From an uncultured Eubacteriales bacterium (GTDB taxonomy: Bacteria > Bacillota_A > Clostridia > Christensenellales > Aristaeellaceae): a stretch of DNA of 25,167 bases. Below, one piece after another: positions 7,615 to 14,135 of the stretch (the stretch's first letter is position 1; the number at the start of each line of letters is the position of its first letter). A program made the position numbers and the translations under genes. The stretch spans positions 1 through 25,167 of the forward strand of contig CADCQZ010000183.1 in the NCBI GenBank assembly GCA_902803675.1, given 5' to 3'. The notes under the pieces are model-generated. The model searched no databases and was not told where the DNA came from. It saw nothing but the letters and a program-made list of their open reading frames with translations.

Positions 7615-7929
7615 TTATTTGCTTTCGTTGACCGTGATGTACCGGGGATACTGCTCCTGAAGATCCAGAAGCCCCTGACGGAGCACCCTGAGGATGACCT
7701 GAGCGTCGTGGGAGTCGTCACGGATACGGACCGTGAGATCCCCGTCGGCCATATGGGCTTCCGGCTTGATTCCTGCCACCGTCTCAAGAGCGTTGCAGCA
7801 GCTGATGGCCAGGCTTGAAGCGGCGGCGCACACGATGTCCTCGCCCTCGGGGGCGTACCCCGCGTGGCCCCGGACCGTGTAGCCGACGTACCGGCCGCTG
7901 CCGTCCGACTGAAAGACGGCCCTGATCAT
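7615..7929 (-). CDS. prp: Ribosomal-processing cysteine protease Prp
   Basis: The 104-residue protein carries the catalytic pair of the Prp family in GHAGYAPEGEDIVCAAASSLA: His22 and Cys34. Prp cuts the N-terminal extension of L27 after the conserved LQLF, a step needed for ribosome function in Firmicutes such as Staphylococcus aureus. The gene sits between rplU and rpmA, its usual place, with one base between the rplU stop codon's far end and its own ATG. Length is typical. Confidence 0.96.
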   Translation of the reverse strand: MIRAVFQSDGSGRYVGYTVRGHAGYAPEGEDIVCAAASSLAISCCNALETVAGIKPEAHMADGDLTVRIRDDSHDAQVILRVLRQGLLDLQEQYPRYITVNESK

Positions 7930-7930
7930 G

Positions 7931-8236
7931 TTACGGGTTGACGCCGGTGATCTCCACCTTGGTGAAGGCCTGACGATGGCCCGCCTTGCGGCGGTAGTTC
8001 TTCTTGCTCTTGTACTTGAGGATGCGGATCTTCTGGCCGCGGCCGTGCTGCACGACCTTGCCGGTCACGCAGGCACCTTCCACGATGGGATCCCCCACGG
8101 TGATCTGGTCACCGGAGAGCATCAGCACGGGGAAAGTCACCACGTCATCCACGGGCGCGTCGAGCTTCTCGATGTAGATGGTATCGCCTTCGGATACCTT
8201 GTACTGTTTGCCGCCAGTCGCGATGATAGCATACAT
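7931..8236 (-). CDS. rplU: 50S ribosomal protein L21
   Basis: The 101-residue protein begins [18 protein letters not shown], the standard L21 start, with AGGAGG eight bases before the ATG (8234-8236). It ends with the conserved [19 protein letters not shown] region, which contacts 23S rRNA. It leads the rplU-prp-rpmA operon behind its own promoter and a structured leader. Confidence 0.98.
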   Translation of the reverse strand: MYAIIATGGKQYKVSEGDTIYIEKLDAPVDDVVTFPVLMLSGDQITVGDPIVEGACVTGKVVQHGRGQKIRILKYKSKKNYRRKAGHRQAFTKVEITGVNP

Positions 8237-8243
8237 GGACAGC

Positions 8244-8348
8244 ACCTCCTAAAAATAATTTCTCGCCGGGACTTGCCAGGAGTAAGGATGGCCTGTTTCA
8301 GCCATGGGGCTGCGCGAAGCGCATTAAGGAGCCCCTCCCGAGCGGCTA
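8244..8348 (-). ncRNA. Structured leader of rplU, likely L21 leader RNA
   Basis: Reading the minus strand from the promoter, the leader holds GGGGCT...AGCCCC (8302-8332 region) enclosing the small hairpin GCGC-TTC-GCGC. A second hairpin, ATGGCTG-AAA-CAGGCCAT, follows, and then the ribosome site. Firmicutes carry an autoregulatory L21 leader upstream of rplU (an Rfam family), and this element has the right position and hairpin content. I matched it by position and pairing only, not by covariance. Confidence 0.6.
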
Positions 8349-8354
8349 AGGGCT

Positions 8355-8383
8355 ATTGTACATAAAATCCGCGGGAAAGTCAA
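8355..8383 (-). promoter_or_regulatory. Promoter of rplU-prp-rpmA
   Basis: On the minus strand TTGACT (8378-8383) and TACAAT (8355-8360) are separated by 17 bases, a near-consensus sigma-A promoter. It lies between the terminator of the M18 aminopeptidase gene and the rplU leader. Confidence 0.8.
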
Positions 8384-8420
8384 CACCGATCTTCAAGGAT
8401 CTTCCGCTTTCAAAGGGAAA

Positions 8421-8446
8421 GGGCGGCCCCACGCCGGGAGCCGCCC
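8421..8446 (-). terminator. Terminator after the M18 aminopeptidase gene
   Basis: A 7-bp GC stem, GGGCGGC / GCCGCCC, with a 12-base loop is followed on the minus strand by the T-rich TTTCCCTTT. It lies 22 bases past the aminopeptidase stop and separates that operon from the rplU promoter. Confidence 0.7.
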
Positions 8447-8467
8447 CTCAATGAGCGGGACCAGATG

Positions 8468-9769
8468 TCACATTTCACTGTAATACGCTTCGGCGAAGGC
8501 CTCAAGAGCCGCCTGATCCGCGGTGCCCATCATCTCGCAGGATGAGTGCATGGCCAGGAGCCCCACGCCCATGTCTATCACGGGGATGCCCAGATGGGAG
8601 GAGATCATCGACCCGATGGTGCCTCCGCCCTTCTGACCGGAGCGCTTGACGAAGCGCTGGCAGGGGATCCCCGCCCTTTCACACAGGGCCAGGGCTCCGG
8701 CCATGGCCTCGCAGTCCCAGGCGTAGGACTGATTCGCCGCGCTCTTGAAAACGATGCCCTTCCCCATGACGGGGAAATTGGTGATGTCCTGCTTCTGGGG
8801 ATAATCGGGATGATAGGCGTGAGCCACGTCCACGCTCAGGAGCGTGCCCCCGGTCATGGCGCTCATGGCGTCCTCCCCCGCGGAGCCGAAGGCGGTCCAG
8901 ATCTTCCTGAGGATCAGGGCGGGCATCTGAGCGTCCGCGCCCTGTTTGGTCCTGGAACCGATCTCCTCGTTGTCGAACAGACACACCATGCTGAGCCCGG
9001 CGGGGCGCCGTTTCGCGCCGATCAGGCCGTGGATCAGGGCGCTCACGCTGGTCAGGTCGTCCAGGCGCGGGGAAGACAGGAATTCGCCCTCAAGGCCCAC
9101 CCGAACGGGCGCCTGGGGCTCATACAGGCACAGGTCCCAGTCCAGGACCGAGCCCTTCTCAAGGCCCGCTTCCCGCTCCAGAGCGGAGGTGAAAGCGTTC
9201 TCCCCGTCCCCCTCCGGGATGAGGCCCGCCAGGGGCAGCAGCTCGGTCTGCTGGTCGATGGGCTTCCCGTTATCGTTGATCTCACGGTTCATGTGGATCG
9301 CCAGGTTGGGCAGGTACAGCCAGGGCTCGGCCACGTTGACATACCGCGTGTCCACGCCGCCCCTGCCGTCCCGGAAAGCCACCTTGCCCGCCAGGCCCAG
9401 GGGCCGGTCGAACCAGGTGTTGAGGATGGGGCCGCCGTAGACTTCCGTATTGAGCTGCAGATAGCCCTGGCGCTTAAGAAGCGGATCGGGCTTCAGTTTC
9501 AGAGCGGGGAAATCCACATGGGCGCCGGCGAGCAGGGGCCGCCCGCCCAGGGGATCGTCTTCGCCCAGGGTGAAGGCGTACAGGGTGGTATCGAACGGGG
9601 ACACGAAATAGCGCCCGCCTTTTTCGAGCCGCCAGGGCTCCCTCATGGAGAGCTGAACGAATCCCGCCTCCCGAAGGAGGCGGGCCGTATGGGCGATCAC
9701 ATGGAAGGCGGAGACGCCCCCGGTGATATACCCGTTCAGATGTTCAAGCGCGTTCGCTTTAAAGTCCAT
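8468..9769 (-). CDS. M18-family metalloaminopeptidase
   Basis: This 433-residue enzyme belongs to the M18 (aspartyl aminopeptidase, ApeB-like) family of dinuclear zinc exopeptidases that form cytoplasmic dodecamers. Visible motifs are AGAHVDFPALKLKP (His84 metal ligand, Asp86), the DDLTSV metal-ligand region near residue 235, FDNEEIGSRTKQGA with the catalytic and metal-binding glutamates near 264, SVDVAHAYHPDYP near 308, and a C-terminal GIPVIDMGVGLLAMHSS carrying the last histidine. No signal peptide is present. It begins three bases after the stop of the secreted 553-residue protein, so it is probably co-transcribed. Substrate preference (acidic N-terminal residues are common) cannot be read from sequence. 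Confidence 0.93.
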   Translation of the reverse strand: MDFKANALEHLNGYITGGVSAFHVIAHTARLLREAGFVQLSMREPWRLEKGGRYFVSPFDTTLYAFTLGEDDPLGGRPLLAGAHVDFPALKLKPDPLLKRQGYLQLNTEVYGGPILNTWFDRPLGLAGKVAFRDGRGGVDTRYVNVAEPWLYLPNLAIHMNREINDNGKPIDQQTELLPLAGLIPEGDGENAFTSALEREAGLEKGSVLDWDLCLYEPQAPVRVGLEGEFLSSPRLDDLTSVSALIHGLIGAKRRPAGLSMVCLFDNEEIGSRTKQGADAQMPALILRKIWTAFGSAGEDAMSAMTGGTLLSVDVAHAYHPDYPQKQDITNFPVMGKGIVFKSAANQSYAWDCEAMAGALALCERAGIPCQRFVKRSGQKGGGTIGSMISSHLGIPVIDMGVGLLAMHSSCEMMGTADQAALEAFAEAYYSEM

Positions 9770-9772
9770 GGA

Positions 9773-11434
9773 TCATTCCCCGATCGTGGTGTACTGGGAA
9801 AGGAGCATCGTGACCATCTGGGTGACGAAGGGAGCGTTGATCTCCATCACATTGCCGGCATAGGTCTCGGCGATGGGCACGATGGGCTCGGTGGGCGCCA
9901 CGCCGTAGGTCACCCGGAACATCTCGTTGCCCTCGGGATCGATCATATAGCCGGTCAGGGCCCAGTCGCCCTCGGTGCCTTCGTACTCGACGCGGATGTA
10001 GGCGGTGTCCTGATCGGCGGGAACGGTCTCGCCCTCGGCCTTCATGGTGATCACGTAGGCATTGGCGCTCTCGTATTCGCCGGTGCAGGTCACGGTCACG
10101 CCGCCCGCGACGATGACGAGCTTCTCACCGTCATACTCGGCCTTCAGTTCGGGGGTCTCCAGGCTGGCGGAAGTCACATTGCCGTTCTCATCCAGGTACA
10201 TGTCGGCCGCGAAGACGGTCTCGCCGTTGCCGGTGAGCTTGAGGGAGAACCAGCCCTGAGCCACGGCCAGGGAAGCGCCGTAGGATTCGTAGGGGTTCTT
10301 CAGCTCGCCCTGGACGCTCAGGCCCTCATTGGACAGAGCGTATACCAGGCTGCCGCTGAGGGCTTCCTGATCATAGGAGATCACGCTCAGGGACGCCTTG
10401 CCGGCGCCGCCCATATCCGTGCCGTTCAGCTTGAAGGTGGTGTTCCTGTCGGGGACCTCCACGGAGAAGTTGTAGCTCTTCATGCTGCCCACGGTGTTCA
10501 GGTCGAAGTGGATGTTGATGTCGCTGTCCTGAGGATCGGACTCGGGAGTGAACTGCTGGCGCTGGGTGAGCTTGCCGTCCACATTGACATTGCCTTCGCC
10601 GGCGGTGATGTCCCACGCGGTCAGAAGGATGCTGCCGTTCGCGCCGGCGCTGGCTTCGAACTTGTAAGCGGACCCGTCATTGGCCATGAACAGCTTGGCG
10701 GACAGGGCGAAATCGGTCTCGAAGGCAAGCAGATGCTCTTTGATGGTGGGCCAGTTCGCGATGAACTCTTCCGCGGTGGGCAGCTGCTCGGCGCTGTTGG
10801 ACTGGGCCATGGCCAGGATAACGGTGACCAGGGCGTTGACCGTATCGGCATACTCTTCGTTGGCGAGCACGTCATCCACGAAGCCCGCGGCGGCCGCGAT
10901 CAGATCCTTGCCGGTGGCTTCATAGCTGATCACCATGCCGTTCTCGACCTGCTCCATCTTCATGCCCATCATCAGGCGCTGCAGGAGCATCCCGCCCATC
11001 TCTTTGAGCTGGTCGGGATCGATCTTCTGCATGGCTTCGGCCAGGCCCTGGGGCGCGAACTGGGCGAAGGTGGCAGCCAGGGACTGCAGGATCGCGGGCA
11101 CGTCCTCAAAACGCAGATGCAGGGCACTGCCGTTCAGGGCGGCGTAGATCTCCTCGTTGTTGAACTGCACGGTGACACCGTCGGGCAGCTGGGGGAACGC
11201 GAGGAAAAGCTCCATGAGACCGTCGTTGGCCTTGATCGACTCGGTCACGATGGTCTCGTCCCCGCTCGTCGCGGTATAGATGAACTGGTCCCTGTTGAAG
11301 TCGATGCTGTTCATCAGGGCCTGCAGGCCCTGCTTGAAGGCTTCCTCATTGGTCAGGGCGGCGCTCTCGCCGAACACGGGCAGAGCGGTGAGCATCATGC
11401 TCAGGCAGATCAGGATCGCTAAGAGTTTCTTCAT
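9773..11434 (-). CDS. Secreted protein of unknown function, 553 residues
   Basis: I do not recognise the family. MKKLLAILICLSMMLTALPVFG is a clear Sec signal peptide, probably cleaved near FGES; there is no convincing lipobox. The next 250 or so residues are rich in Ala, Leu, Met and acidic residues and look helical. After about residue 280 the protein turns into repeated short strands with many Gly, Thr, Asn and Asp, as in beta-rich surface proteins. It is acidic and has a single cysteine outside the signal, so no disulfides. A GAGGAGG ribosome site precedes the ATG at 11432-11434. It lies between the secreted zinc-ribbon/SH3 gene and the M18 gene in one operon. It may be an envelope lipid- or polymer-binding protein, but this is a guess. 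Confidence 0.8.
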   Translation of the reverse strand: MKKLLAILICLSMMLTALPVFGESAALTNEEAFKQGLQALMNSIDFNRDQFIYTATSGDETIVTESIKANDGLMELFLAFPQLPDGVTVQFNNEEIYAALNGSALHLRFEDVPAILQSLAATFAQFAPQGLAEAMQKIDPDQLKEMGGMLLQRLMMGMKMEQVENGMVISYEATGKDLIAAAAGFVDDVLANEEYADTVNALVTVILAMAQSNSAEQLPTAEEFIANWPTIKEHLLAFETDFALSAKLFMANDGSAYKFEASAGANGSILLTAWDITAGEGNVNVDGKLTQRQQFTPESDPQDSDINIHFDLNTVGSMKSYNFSVEVPDRNTTFKLNGTDMGGAGKASLSVISYDQEALSGSLVYALSNEGLSVQGELKNPYESYGASLAVAQGWFSLKLTGNGETVFAADMYLDENGNVTSASLETPELKAEYDGEKLVIVAGGVTVTCTGEYESANAYVITMKAEGETVPADQDTAYIRVEYEGTEGDWALTGYMIDPEGNEMFRVTYGVAPTEPIVPIAETYAGNVMEINAPFVTQMVTMLLSQYTTIGE

Positions 11435-11469
11435 TTTGCACCTTCCTCCTCAAAATATTGTCGACTGGT

Positions 11470-12123
11470 TCAATAATTATACGCCTGATCGTTCCACAGG
11501 GTATAATTGTCCACAAAGGGTTCGAGCACCCAGGCCCGGCGCATGCAGCCCTGAGCGCCGTCATAGAACTCCAGCTGCAGGAAATCGTTCTCCAGGGCGC
11601 AGATCGAGCAGCTGGTATCAGCCGGGATCGGAGCCTTGATCTCCCTGTACTGGTAGCCGGGGCCGTAATACCCCGTCTGGCTGTAGCCGGGGGTCACACA
11701 GGTGCCGATGACGCTCTCGTCCCGGACCCGGCCCACATCAAGACCGTCAAAGCGCCAGGATCCGGTGTAGGCCCGGTAAAGATGCCTTCCCGCGGTGAAC
11801 TCCACCTGGACCCAGTAGATCCCGTTGGCCCCGTCCCAGACCTTGGAAAGGACCGTCACCGTGTCCCCCTTGGAGAGGAAGGAGCCCGGCTCGTCATACC
11901 CGGTGCCCGGACCGGTGCGGGTGGAGATGCGTTTCTCGGTGAGCACCGCCCTGACGGAGCCGGCCGATGAACTGACGGCGCTGCCGCAGTTGGAGCAGAA
12001 GTTCGCCCCCGGCTGGACATACTGCCCGCAGGAGGGACAGAAGGTCCCGCTTTCCCCCAGGGCCGGACACACGCACATCATGATGAGGATCACCGCGGCT
12101 GACAGGGCCACAGCTTTTTTCAT
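11470..12123 (-). CDS. Secreted zinc-ribbon and SH3-domain protein
   Basis: This is a 217-residue protein. A signal peptide (about residues 1-23, ending CPALG) is followed at once by a double zinc-knuckle FCPSCGQYVQPGANFCSNCG (Cys29, 32, 43, 46). Then comes a bacterial SH3-like domain (about 58-110) with STRTGPGTGYDEPGSFLSKGDTV, the usual signature of SH3_3 wall- or peptide-binding modules. The C-terminal 90 residues include a further CSIC pair and no domain I know. Zinc ribbons of this kind are normally cytoplasmic, so one behind a signal peptide is unusual. I start at MKKAV because GGGGAG is 11 bases upstream; the ATG three codons earlier is too close to it. It leads an operon with the 553-residue secreted protein and the M18 peptidase. 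Confidence 0.82.
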   Translation of the reverse strand: MKKAVALSAAVILIMMCVCPALGESGTFCPSCGQYVQPGANFCSNCGSAVSSSAGSVRAVLTEKRISTRTGPGTGYDEPGSFLSKGDTVTVLSKVWDGANGIYWVQVEFTAGRHLYRAYTGSWRFDGLDVGRVRDESVIGTCVTPGYSQTGYYGPGYQYREIKAPIPADTSCSICALENDFLQLEFYDGAQGCMRRAWVLEPFVDNYTLWNDQAYNY

Positions 12124-12158
12124 CCCGAACATCACTCCCCAATACGGTCTTTGAGGAA

Positions 12159-12188
12159 AGTATAAACCAGGAAGGGCGAAAAAATCAA
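12159..12188 (-). promoter_or_regulatory. Promoter of the zinc-ribbon/SH3 operon
   Basis: On the minus strand TTGATT (12183-12188) and TATACT (12159-12164) are separated by 18 bases. It is divergent from the sdaAB promoter. Confidence 0.65.
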
Positions 12189-12198
12189 GCCAAAATGA

Positions 12199-12248
12199 CC
12201 GCGCGGCTGTTCACCCGCCGTATTTTTTTACATTTCGGTCCCGCGCGG
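12199..12248. repeat. Paired CCGCGCGG palindromes between divergent promoters
   Basis: The palindromic octamer CCGCGCGG occurs at 12199-12206 and again at 12241-12248, 42 bases apart (about four helical turns). Both copies lie between the two outward-facing promoters. They could be paired operator sites; in GC-rich DNA chance is also possible. Confidence 0.35.
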
Positions 12249-12258
12249 ACACCGGGGA

Positions 12259-12287
12259 TTGAAGAAAAGGCCGTTTCGTGATAGGAT
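12259..12287 (+). promoter_or_regulatory. Promoter of sdaAB-sdaAA
   Basis: TTGAAG (12259-12264) and TAGGAT (12282-12287) are 17 bases apart, followed by a leader of about 30 bases and GGAGG (12314-12318) before the sdaAB ATG. Confidence 0.6.
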
Positions 12288-12323
12288 GGGGGCACGAAAG
12301 CTTTGGATCGAACGGAGGCTGAA

Positions 12324-12983
12324 ATGAACCTGTTCAATATCATCGGGCCGGTGATGATCGGTCCTTCCTCCTCGCATACGGCCGGGGCCTGCCGGATCGG
12401 CTATATTTCCCGGGCCCTGTTGGGGCAGGACGTCAAGTCGGCCGACATCGGCCTGCACGGCTCCTTCGCCAAGACATACGTGGGCCACGGGACGGACCGG
12501 GCCGTGGCGGGCGGGCTCCAGGGGATGCGGGAGGACGATCCCCTGCTGAGGCAGAGCCTGAAGATCGCCGCCGGGAAGGGGATCACCTTCCGTTTCTATC
12601 CCGTCACCCTGAAGGGCGCCCACCCGAACACCCTTCTGATGGACCTGACGGGGGTGGGCGGCGAAAAGCTGCGGGTGCAGGCGTCCAGCGTGGGCGGCGG
12701 CGCCATCCTGGTCAACACGATCAACGGCATGGAGGTGGATCTGCAGGGCGAGAGCCCCACCATCGTGATCCGGCACACGGACCTGCCCGGCGTCATCGCC
12801 GGGGTGAGCGGCATCCTGAGCGAGCGGGGCCAGAACATCGCATCCATGCGGGTGTACCGGCGCAGCGCCGGCGGGGACGCCATCATGGCGCTTGAGATGG
12901 ACGCGGTACCGCCGGAGGAAGTCCTGGCCCGTTTGAGGGAGCTGACACATATCCACAAAGTAGTGCTGCTGGGGAGGCTGTAG
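12324..12983 (+). CDS. sdaAB: L-serine dehydratase, iron-sulfur type, beta subunit
   Basis: This is the 219-residue beta subunit of the two-chain [4Fe-4S] L-serine ammonia-lyase, which converts L-serine to pyruvate and ammonia. The N-terminus has the invariant GPSSSHTAGACRIG (residues 13-26), part of the active site. The last 70 or so residues, from RHTDLPGVIAGVSGILSERG, form an ACT domain that in homologues controls serine binding. The start is the ATG at 12324, six bases after GGAGG; a start seven codons earlier has no ribosome site. sdaAA follows after three bases. The oxygen-sensitive cluster fits an anaerobe. Confidence 0.96.
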   Translation: MNLFNIIGPVMIGPSSSHTAGACRIGYISRALLGQDVKSADIGLHGSFAKTYVGHGTDRAVAGGLQGMREDDPLLRQSLKIAAGKGITFRFYPVTLKGAHPNTLLMDLTGVGGEKLRVQASSVGGGAILVNTINGMEVDLQGESPTIVIRHTDLPGVIAGVSGILSERGQNIASMRVYRRSAGGDAIMALEMDAVPPEEVLARLRELTHIHKVVLLGRL

Positions 12984-12986
12984 AGC

Positions 12987-13850
12987 ATGGAGAGCTTGAA
13001 GGAATGGGCGGAAAAGTGCGCCGCCGAGGGCGTCAGCCTGCCTGAACTGGCGGCGGGGATACAGGCGCGGGAGAGCTTCACCGACCCGGAAACGGTGAGG
13101 GATGAGATGCGGGCGCGCCTTGAGATCATGCGCGAGGCCCGGGACAAGGGCATGAAAAGCACGGTCCACTCCCTGAGCGGGCTGAGCGGGGGCGGTGCGT
13201 ACAAAATGCGCGCTGCCCGTCGGGCCGGCCGCCTGTGCGCCGACTCCCTTGAGGCGAGGGCCGGGGAGACCGCCCTGGCCGTGGCGGAATACAACGCCTC
13301 GATGGGGCGCATCGTGGCCGCCCCCACCGCCGGCGCCTGCGGCATCCTGCCCGGCGTCATGTTCGCCCTGGAGGAGGAGCACGGCTTCTCACCGGACGAA
13401 ATGACGGACGCGCTCCTTACGGCGGCCGTGGTGGGCGACGTGACCGCCCGGCGCGCGACGATCTCCGGGGCGGAAGGCGGCTGCCAGGCCGAATGCGGCA
13501 CCGCCGCCGCCATGGCCGCCGCGGCGGCCGTGCACCTGATGGGCGGTACCGTCGGGCAGTGCCTGGACGCGGTGAGCTTCGCGCTGATGAACATCCTGGG
13601 CCTGGTGTGCGACCCGGTGGGCGGGCTGGTGGAGGTGCCCTGCGTGTACCGCAACGTATCCGGCGCCGTCGGGGCCATCGCCGCGGCGGACCTGGCCCTG
13701 AGCGGCATACCCGCTCCCCTGCCCGCGGACGAGATGATCGACGCCATGAAAAACGTGGGCGACCTGATGCCCGCCTCCCTTCGGGAGACCGGCGAGGGCG
13801 GGTGCGCCGCCTGCCCCGCGGCGCTCAAGTACCTGAGCAGCAAGGCTTGA
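12987..13850 (+). CDS. sdaAA: L-serine dehydratase, iron-sulfur type, alpha subunit
   Basis: This is the 287-residue alpha subunit, which carries the catalytic [4Fe-4S] cluster. Family motifs are STVHSLSGLSGGGAYKM, AAPTAGACGILPG, GAEGGCQAECG (Cys166, Cys170) and GLVCDPVGGLVEVPCVYRN (Cys208, Cys219); three of these four cysteines should be the cluster ligands. Length is normal for the split form. It is co-transcribed with sdaAB. Its TGA stop (13848-13850) forms part of the -35 box of the next promoter, so transcription of the SCIFF genes starts right at its end. Confidence 0.96.
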   Translation: MESLKEWAEKCAAEGVSLPELAAGIQARESFTDPETVRDEMRARLEIMREARDKGMKSTVHSLSGLSGGGAYKMRAARRAGRLCADSLEARAGETALAVAEYNASMGRIVAAPTAGACGILPGVMFALEEEHGFSPDEMTDALLTAAVVGDVTARRATISGAEGGCQAECGTAAAMAAAAAVHLMGGTVGQCLDAVSFALMNILGLVCDPVGGLVEVPCVYRNVSGAVGAIAAADLALSGIPAPLPADEMIDAMKNVGDLMPASLRETGEGGCAACPAALKYLSSKA

Positions 13851-13875
13851 CTTTCCCGCCGAATGATGTTAATAT
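13847..13875 (+). promoter_or_regulatory. Promoter of scfA-scfB
   Basis: TTGACT (13847-13852) and TAATAT (13870-13875) are 17 bases apart, close to the sigma-A consensus. The TGA within the -35 box is the stop codon of sdaAA. Transcription should start near 13882. Confidence 0.85.
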
Positions 13876-13892
13876 CTGAAGGTCAAAGACAT

Positions 13893-13908
13893 TGAGGCGA
13901 TCGCCTCA
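13893..13908. promoter_or_regulatory. Perfect 16-bp palindrome in the scfA leader
   Basis: TGAGGCGATCGCCTCA is an exact inverted repeat about 11 bases into the predicted transcript and six bases before the ribosome site GGGAG (13914-13918). As RNA it folds into a 6-bp stem with a GAUC loop. It could be a repressor operator just downstream of the promoter or a 5' stabilising hairpin. Confidence 0.5.
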
Positions 13909-13925
13909 GGAATGGGAGAAAAACG

Positions 13926-14072
13926 ATGCTGAAGATCAAGACTTTAGAGACCCGTGACCTGTGCGACAAGGCGCAGAACGGCGGCTGCGGCGAATGCCAG
14001 ACCTCCTGCCAGTCCGCCTGCAAGACTTCCTGCGGCGTGGCGAACCAGAAGTGTGAAAACAACGGCAAATAA
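13926..14072 (+). CDS. scfA: SCIFF ranthipeptide precursor (six cysteines in forty-five)
   Basis: The 48-residue peptide begins MLKIKTLETRDL and contains CGECQTSCQSACKTSC followed by GVANQKCEN, the SCIFF signature found across Clostridia. The six family cysteines are Cys21, 24, 28, 32, 36 and 43. There is an extra seventh, Cys13, in the leader. The maturase installs a thioether between a cysteine and a nearby residue; in the studied Clostridium thermocellum homologue CteA this is, from memory, Cys32 to Thr37. Here, in the same numbering, residue 37 is Gly, although Thr34 is present. GGGAG precedes the ATG by seven bases. A strong terminator lies between it and scfB. SCIFF peptides are linked to quorum-type signalling in some Clostridia, but their general role is unsettled. 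Confidence 0.95.
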   Translation: MLKIKTLETRDLCDKAQNGGCGECQTSCQSACKTSCGVANQKCENNGK

Positions 14073-14083
14073 GCAGACCGTAT

Positions 14084-14119
14084 AAAAAGAGGCGCCGCTT
14101 GAATAAGGCGCCTCTTTTT
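14084..14119 (+). terminator. Terminator hairpin between scfA and scfB
   Basis: A perfect 13-bp stem, AAAAAGAGGCGCC (14084-14096) / GGCGCCTCTTTTT (14107-14119), closes a 10-base loop and ends in a T-run. It works in either direction on paper. It begins 11 bases past the scfA stop, and the ribosome site of scfB follows at 14126-14130, so scfB depends on read-through unless it has its own promoter, which I do not see. Confidence 0.9.
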
Positions 14120-14135
14120 ATGCCCGGAGGGTACC

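Noticed and set aside
8546..11422. A 958-codon open frame on the plus strand opposite the M18 and secreted-protein genes
   Set aside because: It is the antisense of two genes with clear domains, signal peptide and ribosome sites. High GC at third codon positions removes stop codons opposite real genes; the translation is low-complexity (His, Gly, Gln, Val rich) with no domain.
12596..13843. A 415-codon minus-strand frame opposite sdaAB-sdaAA
   Set aside because: Ser/Ala/Arg-rich antisense shadow of two highly conserved genes; no ribosome site.
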